DNA of 22,635 nucleotides. It comes from Stentor coeruleus. Taxonomy: Eukaryota; Ciliophora; Heterotrichea; Heterotrichida; Stentoridae. The position numbers were made by a program, and so were the translations under genes. The stretch lies in NCBI GenBank assembly GCA_001970955.1, contig MPUH01001156.1, positions 1 through 22,635 on the forward strand. The letters run 5' to 3'. This document shows positions 1 to 9,800 of the stretch, one piece after another; position 1 is the first letter of the stretch, and every line of letters begins with the position of its first letter. Below the pieces are notes generated by a model. It was given only the letters and a program-made list of their open reading frames with translations, searched no databases and was not told the origin of the DNA.

Positions 1-1990
1 AGAGTAATTACGAAAGCCTATTTTAATTCAATCATAAATTTAAAATAAGATTTCCAGTAATAAAATTATAAACTCATAAAGTAAAAATTCATCTACTTTT
101 ATAATAAATTGTGCTTAGATTTAAAGTATTAAAATTATTTTTATTTCATACGAAAATAGTCTTATTTTAAGGTATTTGATGTTTAAGGTGGTTTATGAAT
201 TTATATATAATAACTTAATGCTATTTTCCATTTTCCTATAAATAGCACTTTTAATACTACTTACTAGAATAAAATAACTATATAAAAATTATAAGATATT
301 ACCTAGCAATTTTATAAAACTAGCTGAAGAATGGATAAATGGGTTTGAATTTCAATTACTTATCAGATGAAAATTATTAATAACTTAACTTTGTAGCATA
401 TATATTTTAAACTAATAATATTTTATCAGCTTCACTCATATATAATCAATATTATATTTTAGATTATTTAATTTTTTATTAAATTATTACTTATGCACTG
501 GTATAGCAATGTTTATGTAATGATGATAATTTAGCTGTATTAAATTTAATACTTACAAGTAGCTAGGTTGAAGTATCTTTTTCTGTTAAATGATTTTTGA
601 TCGCTCTAAATTAAAAGTAATGCCTATTTCTTTATGAAAATTCTCGCGATGGGCATTTTAGTCGTTAATCACTTCAACATTTATTTATAAATAAAATCCT
701 TAGCTTTCGATTTTCAATATATTTTCGAGCAAAAAATTGATTATTATTTTAAGATTATATTATAATATTTAAGTTATCTAATGTAAAAAAGTATGATAGT
801 AACTTTATAAACTTGTGATTATATCTATAAGAATAACAGAAAAAATCAACCTTTTGCGTAGCTGAAGCAAAAAGCAAAAAAGATTTCAATTCTCATGAGA
901 TCAAGAAAAATTAACAGTTGAAATATTGATTTTTGTTGTTGTAGATTTATGTGATAAAGTTAGGATTTACAAAGCCCGAAAAGATTTGTGAGACAAGAAA
1001 TAAAGAAAACTATCAAGAAATCCTGGCATTAATAGTAAAAAGTAGGATTTACAAAAAGCTGTATACTTCTGAAGTAGATAATAATCTTAGGTTAAATGCT
1101 GCTTTGGAAATGTTTGAATACAAAATTATTGTCACATAAACGAAAGAATATTTTAAGGATTTAAATGGTTTTCTAATTCAGCATCTTGATTAAATCGATG
1201 ATTTTACTAAGATTATATTTTTTTAAATAAATGCTGGCTATATTAGGCTGATATAGATAATGTGATAAAATACTATGTGAAAGTAAATTTTGCTATAATA
1301 TGTGACATTTAGTTATATACCTGTAAATAATTATTTTAAAACATAAGTAAATGATTTGAATTTATATACAATAATCATCTTCTATAGTTAACCGATTCTT
1401 TATCATTTTATTTCATTTATCTCACAACTCATTATCAATTTGCCTTATCCTAAAATACTCTCTTTATTCTAAATTAGTATTATAATTATCTTTAACTTTT
1501 TGCCAACTTTTTTTCGGTAATGGTTTTATGTACTTCTGTTTGCCTTATTTTCCACCTCTACTTCATCCCTAATTTTCTCAATTAACTTCTTTTGGGTCTT
1601 AATACTTTACATTTCAAATCCTCCCAGCATTCTCCCGCCTAAGAAGCTGCCAATTGATATAGAGTTCATAATCTCTAGTTCTTTCCTTTTATTTGAGGAG
1701 AAAAGTTTACCTTTTTATCCATGCATTATAAGTTTTAACTTCAATCTATACAAGACTACAATTCCTAAAGAATTATCAAATTCCCCAAATTAAAGTTTAT
1801 CTATTCAAAATAACTATTTTTACAACTATAACTATAAAATATCTCTATGATTATCCCGTTAAAGTCTTGAATTCGACAATATCTTCCTAAAACCAGTTAT
1901 CTCAACTTTTCTAAACTCATTATCACTCTCTATTATCATAATTTTATCAAATAATCTTCAAATTCATATCCTATTAACTAATTGTCTAAC
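1..1990. other. AT-rich intergenic region, no supported gene
   Basis: No ATG-initiated reading frame of useful length, no RNA gene and no splice-joinable exons were found. A 62-codon open stretch at 951-1139 has a stop just upstream and no ATG. A short minus-strand stretch at about 555-660 reads protein-like but is interrupted. Both could be remnants of decayed genes, but neither resembles a family I recognise. About 1400-1990 is pyrimidine-rich on the plus strand and lies just downstream of the eS6 gene, so it should include that gene's 3' flank. Confidence 0.6.
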
Positions 1991-2728
1991 TTATGAACTT
2001 TTAGCTGCTTCTCTAAGTTTATGTTCTTCAACATGTCTTTGATGAAGGACTTTATTAAGCAGTGTATTATATTTCTTAGCTTCTTCCTTAGCTCTAGTCC
2101 ACCTGTTTTTCTTTTCAGTTTTTTCCTTCATTTTTCTTCTAATCCTCTCAGCAGTTATAAGCCTTTGTATCTTTGGTGCCCTAAGTCTTGTTGATTTCCC
2201 TTCTTTTTTAATCTCCCTTTTAACAACATATCTCCTAACATCATCTCTTTCCTCAGCTTTTTTCTCTTTCTTATTAACTCCTTTGTCTAATGAAAAGAGT
2301 TTTTTGATTTTACTAGCTCGCTTAGGGCCAAGTCTTCTAGGTCTAGGGTCATCAGTAACACCTGGGATTTCATTTGTACCTTTCTTTATAACTACTAAAT
2401 GTAAAACAGCGATATCATGTCCTACAATACAACCTCTAACTGATTTTCTTTTCCTTTCACCAGTTCTTCTGGGACGATAGTTTGTATGACCTGCAGCCAG
2501 GAGAAGTCTTACACGTTTGTTGACCAGAACTCCTTGTTTCATGGAAAAACCTTGCTTGTCATTTCCACCAGCAATCCTAAATACGTAGCCTTTGAACTCG
2601 TCGCCGAGGGCTGCTCCATCAACTTCTTCACCCATTTTGCGGTCGTAAAAAAGCCTGACTTTTTTATCATCTTCAATGTCTATGCATTTTTGCTGACCTG
2701 TTTCTGGAAACGAGATGTTGAACTTCAT
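1991..2728 (-). CDS. RPS6: 40S ribosomal protein S6 (eS6)
   Basis: This is the eukaryotic small-subunit ribosomal protein eS6, a structural part of the 40S subunit. The 245-residue product has the family's N-terminus ([14 protein letters not shown]), the motif [15 protein letters not shown], the highly conserved [17 protein letters not shown] block and [12 protein letters not shown]. The second half is a long basic helix, as expected. Length is in the usual range of about 235-250. It differs from animal and yeast proteins in two ways. A lysine/glutamate-rich insertion of roughly 10 residues precedes RDDVRRYVV. The tail ends KLREAAKSS, without the usual clustered RRxSS sites phosphorylated by S6 kinases. 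No intron is needed. It ends with TAA. No other gene overlaps it; antisense open frames here are shadows. Identity is certain; the remark on regulation is inference. Confidence 0.98.
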   Translation of the reverse strand: MKFNISFPETGQQKCIDIEDDKKVRLFYDRKMGEEVDGAALGDEFKGYVFRIAGGNDKQGFSMKQGVLVNKRVRLLLAAGHTNYRPRRTGERKRKSVRGCIVGHDIAVLHLVVIKKGTNEIPGVTDDPRPRRLGPKRASKIKKLFSLDKGVNKKEKKAEERDDVRRYVVKREIKKEGKSTRLRAPKIQRLITAERIRRKMKEKTEKKNRWTRAKEEAKKYNTLLNKVLHQRHVEEHKLREAAKSS

Positions 2729-4137
2729 CTTTAGCCACTTGTTTATTAATGGCTTTGCTTAGTTATTAGGATCCTTGATTATTTAAACTTTATCACTTGG
2801 TGAATATACATAAATATTGAAGTTAAGAAAAAGGGTCTTTATTAGAAAAGTGAATAGAATTGACGTATTTGTTGCTGACTTTTAACACTTTTTTTTCTGT
2901 CTCAAAATTTTTATCGTGAAACTAACTTACTATTGAATGAAACATATACTTTATAGCTGACTTTGGTTATGTAAACAAGTTCTTAAAGCTTTATGATGTG
3001 TGATAAATATGAAGATTAATATGTTACATAATTCATTCCAATCTCTTAATAGGTTTGGGATTAAAAATATTTGCTAGTCCGTTGATGATTTTAAGTATTA
3101 AAAGCATTAAGAAGATTAGCTTTGAAAATAAAAATTAAAGAGATCTTTCAAAAATTCCCTATATTTCACCTATAGAAAAAGCTGGGCATACTTAGAATAT
3201 AATTTTTACCATTTGAAGGGTTAAAGATTGAGTTTTTAATGAATAAATTTGAAATGCTGGGGTGAATTTTCGATTAAGATATAGAAATTGCTTGAGGTCT
3301 TGATAGTGATTATGCAATTTAAAATTTTGAAAAGTTAGAAAAGATAGGCAAGGCTAGAAGAGAATGTTTTTGTATAAAATTGAAGAAAGGCTTAAAATTA
3401 GAGTTAAATAAGATATGAATTTGAAGGACTTTGATTTTTCTTTAGAATTATAAGACTTTTATAAAATATTATTTATTTTTCATATTAACACATGAAAAAG
3501 TTTAAATTTAGATAAAAAAAGTAGTTTATGGATATTATAATATTGTAATAGTAAAATAACTTAGAAAAATCAATAGCTATATAGAAAACCTAAATTAAAT
3601 GCAATAAGATAAGCATATATACATATTTTAATATTTTTTTATAGATAAACTATAAAAATATAATTCAAAAATCTGAATAAGTGATTTAGTCTTGCAAATA
3701 AATCTTGTTTATAAGCACACCTACTTCATTATAATTTATAAATAGCTTCTAATCAAAAATAATCATATAAGTCTCAATAAAATATTAAATCAAACAAATT
3801 CTATATATGCACATTTACTTAATACTCTATATCTTTAAAATAATTACTAAATTATGTGAACTATTAAATAATACTTAATTTCTGCCTATACTATCATGAT
3901 TTTGCTTGAAATTTTATTTTTTATATTCCTAAATGACTCTCCTACAAATAACCCACAAAAAAAGCAATTAAGTTCACATTTTTCTTAGCATAAAAATCTA
4001 AATCAAGCCTTAAAATCTTCAAACCAAGCCTAAAAAATCGCAAATTCTAATGAAATCCTAAACCATCTTCAACTTTTCAAATACAAAAACCCATAATAAA
4101 TAAAAGTAATAGATTAGTTTAATTATAACAATCAGTT
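2729..4137. other. Intergenic region with a decayed kinase-like relic
   Basis: This 1.4 kb stretch separates the eS6 gene, whose promoter side faces it, from the 3' end of the orphan gene at 4138-4887. The centre, about 2895-3430, carries broken protein-like segments described separately. The rest, particularly 3430-4137, is very AT-rich and shows nothing I can assign. Confidence 0.6.
2895..3430 (+). pseudogene. Degenerate casein-kinase-1-like protein kinase relic
   Basis: Short segments in the right order resemble the catalytic half of a CK1-type kinase, but stops and frameshifts interrupt them. At 2941-2991 the frame reads NIYFIADFGYVNKFLKLYD, which resembles the beta-strand plus DFG motif of CK1 kinases (usual form xIYxIDFGxxxK), with one extra alanine before DFG. 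About 3031-3055 reads FQSLNRFGI, resembling the substrate-recognition segment (FxSLNxxxGI). Near 3164 SPIEK, and at 3212-3235 FEGLKIEF in another frame, resemble the CK1 region usually written CKGLPxEF. Later 3308-3345 reads GLDSDYAI and NFEKL, comparable to the PDYxxLxxLF segment. Each match is weak; their collinear order is the argument. No catalytic-loop HRD motif is convincing. This is a reading by eye and could be wrong. Confidence 0.4.
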
Positions 4138-4887
4138 TCAGTACTTGTCAATCGGAGAATTCTTAGCTTCTTCAAGTAAATCAAGTTCAAAACCTTCAAG
4201 GCCTATATGCGAATTAAGTTCCTCAAATGAAGCTTCACTGATATGACTCTCCGAAACGATACTAATTTTCCTTCTGGGGATTTGCATAAGATTACCTACC
4301 ATTGACTCATAATCCTTAATGATCTTTTCTGATACCATTAATAAATACTTGTATCTAGAGTTAAGGTCTTTTATTGAAATATCAAGTGTCAAGTCAGACA
4401 TTACTTGCCAATTATAAAAGTTCATGCGGAAATTCGGGATTATTGTACTTATAAAAGCTTCAAATGGGGCTATGTCTGTATTTAAAGAATATTTGCTTAA
4501 GTATGCTGTGAAGTAGGCAAAGTTTTTACATTGCGGGCTTAGTGGATTACGATTTTTTAATAAAAGACTCCAGTAAACAATTTCTAACTCGTTAAGAATC
4601 ATAGAGTTGGCCACAGAAATTAGAAGATTATAGCATTCTTCAAAAGACCCTTTCGTTTCAGCCTGTAACTCAAAAGACAAGCCTTTTAGCAAACACTGTC
4701 TATTGTAATGAATCCCATCTGTATATAATTCCCTTAAAAGCTCTTCATAACGCCTTAAATAACCACATTCACGTTGTGGACTAAACATAGGGATATCGGG
4801 TGTAGCTTCAATTGGTGAGAAAATCATATCTTCAGGTATATTCGATATTTCTACTTGTAGTTTTGCAGGAACTTTGATATCTTTCAT
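4138..4887 (-). CDS. Orphan protein, 249 residues, predicted helical
   Basis: I do not recognise this protein. It has no signal peptide and no membrane segment. Composition suggests a mostly alpha-helical soluble protein. The middle (residues about 40-190) is rich in leucine, tyrosine and glutamate (for example YLRRYEELLRELY and ECYNLLISVANSMILNELEIVYWSLLL). Near the C-terminus RRKIS gives a basophilic-kinase type consensus (RRxS), followed by an acidic serine-rich tail ending SPIDKY. The ATG chosen is the first in the frame and lies 40 bp from the start of the divergent CFAP97-like gene. It is the only gene in the window that ends in TGA. If TGA were read as Trp, only four more residues would separate it from the next TAA, reading through a second TGA. 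A shared promoter suggests, but does not show, co-expression with the ciliary neighbour. Confidence 0.75.
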   Translation of the reverse strand: MKDIKVPAKLQVEISNIPEDMIFSPIEATPDIPMFSPQRECGYLRRYEELLRELYTDGIHYNRQCLLKGLSFELQAETKGSFEECYNLLISVANSMILNELEIVYWSLLLKNRNPLSPQCKNFAYFTAYLSKYSLNTDIAPFEAFISTIIPNFRMNFYNWQVMSDLTLDISIKDLNSRYKYLLMVSEKIIKDYESMVGNLMQIPRRKISIVSESHISEASFEELNSHIGLEGFELDLLEEAKNSPIDKY

Positions 4888-4926
4888 ATTTTTATTATGT
4901 TTTTATATTTATACTAACTGTAATAT
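4888..4926. promoter_or_regulatory. 39-bp bidirectional intergenic promoter region
   Basis: Only 39 bp separate the start codons of two divergent genes, so both core promoters and both 5' leaders must fit here or inside the opposite coding sequence. The spacer is almost pure A/T with TATATTTATA-like stretches. No specific element can be proven. Confidence 0.55.
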
Positions 4927-5490
4927 ATGAATCTCGAGTACGTAGACCATAACTTAACAACGCAAAGAGATTGGAAAAGGGCAAGACAATTGCATAGAAA
5001 GAAACTTGTTGAAATTGTTAGGACACCAAGCAAAAGAGCATATACACCTTTACCAAGATTTGCAGTTGAGTTCAAGTCAAGAAGAAGAGTAGAGAGTAAG
5101 AAATATTCAGATAATGGGAAGATCCAGAAAGAAAATATTGCCCTTTACTCAAAAATATGCAGGGTTTCTCCATCAGTTAATGTAATTACTAGTTAGACAG
5201 GAATCAGAGCTCATTCATCAACGTCAAAGCTTAATTTGTCCTTATATGGAAGTTTTGAAAATCGTGAGAAAAAGAGAATCAAGCAAGAGAATCACAGGCT
5301 AGCCAAAAAAATCATCGCTGCCAGTCCGAGTTTCACTGTGAAAAAGCTAGAAAAAGATTATAAAAACATTGAAAAACTCAAAAGAAATATTTGTAAACCT
5401 TATGCTTTAACATCAAAATTCACTAACCTTCCAGTTTTAAAAGGCAAAAGCTTACAAGTTAAAAAATGCTCTGATTTTAATTATTTTTAG
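4927..5490 (+). CDS. CFAP97: CFAP97/hemingway-like cilium protein, two exons
   Basis: Exons 4927-5181 and 5197-5490 join across a 15-nt intron to give 182 residues, ending in TAG. Without splicing the frame stops four codons into the intron. The product is very basic. It contains two related elements: IQKENIALYSKI at residues about 66-77, and IKQENHRLAKKIIAASPSF followed by KDYKNIEKLKRNICKPY at about 113-157. These match the pattern of the CFAP97 (KIAA1430/hemingway) domain, in which an ENxxLxxKI segment is followed by a second ENxxLxKRL segment and then a conserved region around YxxN. Proteins of this family act in cilia and flagella, including axoneme assembly in insects and mammalian sperm. 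The size matches the short CFAP97D1-type members. Assignment rests on motif spacing seen by eye, so family level only. Confidence 0.62.
5182..5196 (+). other. 15-nt spliceosomal intron (CFAP97-like gene)
   Basis: Sequence GTAATTACTAGTTAG, phase 0. Its final TAG is an in-frame stop. Removing it joins two open frames whose products together make a single CFAP97-like pattern. Confidence 0.88.
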
Positions 5491-6285
5491 TATAACAATT
5501 GTTTATTATATGATTTATTAATATTTTTTGAGATTCTAGTTAGATGAAATTTGTTTGGCTAGACTAAAATATTTTAAAGTTTTTAATGAGTATCATGTCT
5601 AAATTAAAATTGTCAATAAAACTGGTTTTAAATTTCTCTAATTATGAGGCTACTGCAACTTTTAGATTAGTAATAAAATAAGGCACTTAAAACTAAGTAT
5701 TTCCATCAAGAATATTTACTAAATTTTAATGCTTTAATCATAAATCTTATTATAATCACATCATATTATACAAATTATCTCAACTTTGAAGTCAAAATAT
5801 AGAATGTAGCTTTTTTCAGTACTGATGAGAGATACTTGATTTCTAAAATATCATGATAATCTCAAGTATTTACTTTTTCTTTACTTGTTTTACGCATTTT
5901 TGCAAATCAGACTTTAGTTAAAAGACTAAAATAATTAATAGTAAAATTTATACACTTTGAATCCTATTTCTATAGCCTTCTTATTGCAGCCAAAAATTTA
6001 AAATTTTTGACAATTTATAAGAGATTAGTTATTTTTATAATTAAACTTTTGAAATTTTGCATATAATTAGCACAATTCACAATTGATTTTTAAACCTTCT
6101 GACAATTTTTAAGACCCAAGATGCATTTTAAATAAAAAAACTTTAAATTAATAAAACAATATAATATCTAAAGATCATATCTTTTACAAATAGAATGATT
6201 TCAATATATTGATATTAATAAAATGAGTATATTTATAACTTATAAGTAAAAATGAATATAAAATTAAGTGTTTATTAACATAATA
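5491..6285. other. AT-rich intergenic region
   Basis: Nothing gene-like is visible. The only local structure is an inverted repeat with 8-bp arms (ATACTTGA at 5832-5839 and TCAAGTAT at 5862-5869, 22-nt loop), which could occur by chance in DNA of this composition. The 3' flank of the CFAP97-like gene and the promoter of the TRAP-beta gene must lie here. Confidence 0.6.
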
Positions 6286-6819
6286 ATGTTATTTATTTTC
6301 CTAATATTTTACCTAACATCAGGTAAACTCTTAGGTACACGAACAATTGTAAGTGAAGATTTTGCTGAAGGGCAGCTATTTCGAGTAAGATACAATCTAA
6401 CAAATACTTTTGAATAGTAAAATTTACTTAGTTCAGTTTACAATGTCACTCTTTTTGATCCAAGTTTCACACGACAAGACTTTTTATTTATAGAAGGGAA
6501 ATCTAAAGCTAAGATGACATATGGAACAATTAAGCCTGGCAAATGGTCTCATGTTGACCTTGATATGGAACCTAGAAAAAATTTTATCCTTACAATGGTA
6601 AAAGGAAGAGTTACTTATGATCTTGATGAAGAGGTTTCTGAAGAGGAAGAACTTTTTGATGAAGGGAAAACTGTGAGTTTTGGCACTGCTAAGAATTATT
6701 ATATGAGAAATATGGATTATTTACCTATTGGAGTTGGAATAGTTATTTTAGGGATAATCCCTTTAGCATATAGCAATCACTTAAAGAAAAAACGGATTAA
6801 GCTTAGTAAGTCAAGCTAA
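6286..6819 (+). CDS. SSR2: Translocon-associated protein subunit beta (TRAP-beta), two exons
   Basis: Exons 6286-6416 and 6432-6819 join across a 15-nt intron in phase 2, giving 172 residues. The family is about 180 long. TRAP-beta is a single-pass ER membrane protein of the TRAP complex that associates with the Sec61 translocon. The product has a short hydrophobic signal peptide (residues 1-13, MLFIFLIFYLTSG). A luminal beta-sandwich part follows, with KLLGTRTIVSEDFAEGQ, the YNLTN and VYNVTLFDPSF segments, and an IKPGKW segment matching the family's IxPxxxxxH region. There are two N-glycosylation sequons (NLTN, NVTL). One membrane helix lies at about 141-158 and a short lysine-rich cytosolic tail (KKKRIKLSKSS) ends it. 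An upstream ATG at 6252 runs into a stop after eight codons, so 6286 is preferred. The next gene starts 49 bp after its stop. Confidence 0.88.
6417..6431 (+). other. 15-nt spliceosomal intron (TRAP-beta gene)
   Basis: Sequence GTAAAATTTACTTAG, phase 2 (splits a TAT Tyr codon). Unspliced, the frame hits TAG at 6415-6417, at the exon-intron boundary. Splicing restores the conserved FEYSVYNVTLFD segment. Confidence 0.9.
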
Positions 6820-6868
6820 ATAGTTTAAATATAGGATTATGGTAAAAAGTAAGCTAAATGCTTAATAA

Positions 6869-9800
6869 ATGGCAAATTCAAATCCACTAGCTCCGTCTCA
6901 GCCAAAAGAAGGCTATATGATTCCACAAAGGCCTCCTTCAATTCATGAAGGCAAAGTTTCAATGGAAGCTTTAGCACCAACTTCTTTTGCACCTATTCCA
7001 AAAAGTCCTGCGGTACTTAGTGCACCTGTACAACAAAAATTATCCCCTGAGGTTCTCGCGCCTTCAGCCTTTAGAAAACCTGATTTCGAACCCCCACCAA
7101 CATTTCAAGAAGGACAAGAAAGTAGGGAGTTTTTCCATTCAAAAACTGTTGCGGGTCCATTCGATCCATATTCAGAAGAACCAAATTTACGGCCTGTGAC
7201 CTCATCATCAACTTTTAAAAAACCTGCTAAAAATCCTTTAGCTCCAGGGCCAAAAGTAACCATGACTGCTAGTATGCAAAGGAAAAAAACCAGGCCGAAC
7301 ACTTATGAAAAAATGCCGGAAAAGGACAAGGCTGATGCTTATTTCCGTTTGCAAGAAGAAAATATGCAGCTGAAAAAGGACCACCTCGAACTAGAAAAAA
7401 GTATCAAAACAATGAAAAATCAATTTCAAAAATTGGAAAAAAATGTAAAGCTCGAAAGAGAAATCGCTGAAAACTACACCGGGAAAGACTTTAAATCTTC
7501 ACTAATAGATAATCAAACAAATAACGAGGCTTTACGTTCAGAAAACAAACTTTTATTACAAGAAAACAAAATCCTTATCAAAGCAGCTTTAACAGGAAAT
7601 CTTAACAAGCAATTATTATCAAGAATCGAAGGACCAGCTTTAAATAAATTTAGCATGAAGCCAAAAGTATTAAGTGGAGCAGTTATGTTTGATATAAAAA
7701 GAGAACAAAATTCTCCACCAAGAGAACCAACTCCACCTCCACCAAAAACTGTTTATATTGAAAATGATTACTATAAATACGAATACGAAAAACTTTTTGG
7801 TCAATTTTCTGAACTTCAAAAATTACTTCAATTAGAACAAGAAAAGAATTTAGATTTAGAAAATAGAATAAAAGGAATGGCTCCTGATGACTCTAATGAG
7901 ATAAAAATATTAAAAGAAAGGATTAGGGTATTAGAAAAACAACTTGCAGATGCTTTAGAGTCACCATTTTTAAAAGATGACTCTAAGCTTAAAGTACTGC
8001 AAACTGAAATTTTTGGGCTTAAAGAAGGAGGAGTGAAAGCTGAAAAGATTATTGCCCAACTGAGAGAACAGATTGCTTTGTTGATTGCAGAAAGAGATAG
8101 ATATAAAGAAGAATTTTTAGTTCTCCAAGCAAGAGTTCAAGTAAAAGAAAATTATATGAAAGAGTTTGAAACTCAATTGAGAAGTATTGGTGGTATGGAT
8201 CTTAATGCTTTTATGAAAGCTTTAGGACTTATGAAACTTCGTGGTGATGAACCAGCATGGTCACAACTTGATTTCTTAGAACAAGGTACAGCGATTCCAA
8301 ATGATTTGAACAGTCTTAGAAGAGAAGTTGAAAGACTTAAGTTAGAAAAAGGCCAACTAGCTGCTGAGGTTGAAAAAGCCCAAAGTTTATTAGTTTTGAA
8401 AAATGAAATGGAAAAAGAAAAACAAGCTATGTACGAAAGTGAAATCGAACAATTAAAAATCCAATTAAGATCAGCTCAACAAAGGACTGAAGAACTTGCC
8501 CGTCTTGCAGATTATAGAGCTAATAGAGTTATAAATCTAGAAAGGAACCAAAGATTAAATATTTATGATGAAGATAATAGGATTGTAGGAACTAAAACTC
8601 AAATAACAGTTGGTGAATTAAACAACGCAGCTCCTGAGTTTATGGAAACAGGTACTGAAGTTGCCCATAATGAAAATATTTTAGACTTATGGCTTGGTGA
8701 AGCTGAATATTATCAAACAGCTCTTGAAAATACTTTACGTGGGCAAGTATCATTATTAGGAACTTTCATATCTTTTCTAACAGTTGATTTCTTTAATATG
8801 GAGACTCAATCAACTTCGTTATGTGAAAGTTTAAGACCTAAATACAACATCCACATTTCATTCAAACTCACAGTTACAGATTTTTTTATTAAAACATTAG
8901 AATCTGGATATATTTATCTAGAAGGCCATGCAAGTAAAGGAGATTCTCATTTAACATTTGCTCGATGCCAAATACCATTAAAAGAACTACTACTAAGAAG
9001 TGGTGCAACAAGTGAAATGAATACAAAAACAGGTGTTATTGAGTCAATGGCAACATATGTTAGTAACTTTGATGGGAAAACTTCAGTGGGTACACAAAAT
9101 TACAAAATCAGAATGAGATATCCTTTAAGTGAAGCTATGAGATGGTATAAAGAAAAAGAAGAAATAATTGAACTTGCAAATCCAAAACAGTTTGCATTAG
9201 ATACTATTTATACATACTCAGGCCCAACAAAGACAAGAGAATTAATTATCAGATTGTTTAAATGTGTAGGTCTTAAAGGTCAAGTATACCCAGGCAATCT
9301 CCGTCCGTTTATATTTTTCCAGTTTTTTACAGAGCCTGAAACTTTTTCTAACTTGAGTGTTGGTCCTGATCCAGTTTATGATCAAACTTTTAAGTTTACT
9401 GTGACAACAACTCCAGAACTTAAAAGATATCTTGACACAGAAACTCTTGAAATTTTAGTTTTTGACGATAATGCGCCTATTAGAGAAGGAGGTCAAGACA
9501 TAATAGGTACAGCAAAAATCCCTTTAAATAGCCTTTTATTAGACACAGCTATAGAAGGAACATATATTTTATACAATTTCCGAGGACTTGAATCTGGGAA
9601 AATTACTATAGGAATAGCGTGGAAGGATTCAAAAGCTGACCAACTCGGGTATGGAAGCCCTTTAACAGAAGTTTGGGAACGAGAAGTATATGAAAGAATT
9701 GCCAAATCTTTAAGCTCAAGAGGTCTTGGTCTAGATTCAAGTTTTAGTATTTTTGATCAAGATCAAGATGGGCTTATTTCTCCTCAAGAATTTCGTAATA

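Noticed and set aside
555..660. Protein-like minus-strand stretch (NAHRENFHKEIGITFNLE...)
   Set aside because: Too short, flanked by stops on both sides, and no family pattern; chance or old decay.
951..1139. 62-codon open stretch on the plus strand
   Set aside because: It has no ATG, is preceded by an in-frame TAG at 942-944, no minimal intron joins it to an upstream exon, and the product matches nothing known to me.
2283..2734. Open frames antisense to the eS6 gene
   Set aside because: They are complementary to a highly conserved coding sequence and have no features of their own.
5832..5869. Inverted repeat with 8-bp arms
   Set aside because: A single AT-rich hairpin in 0.8 kb of AT-rich spacer is expected by chance and has no supporting context.
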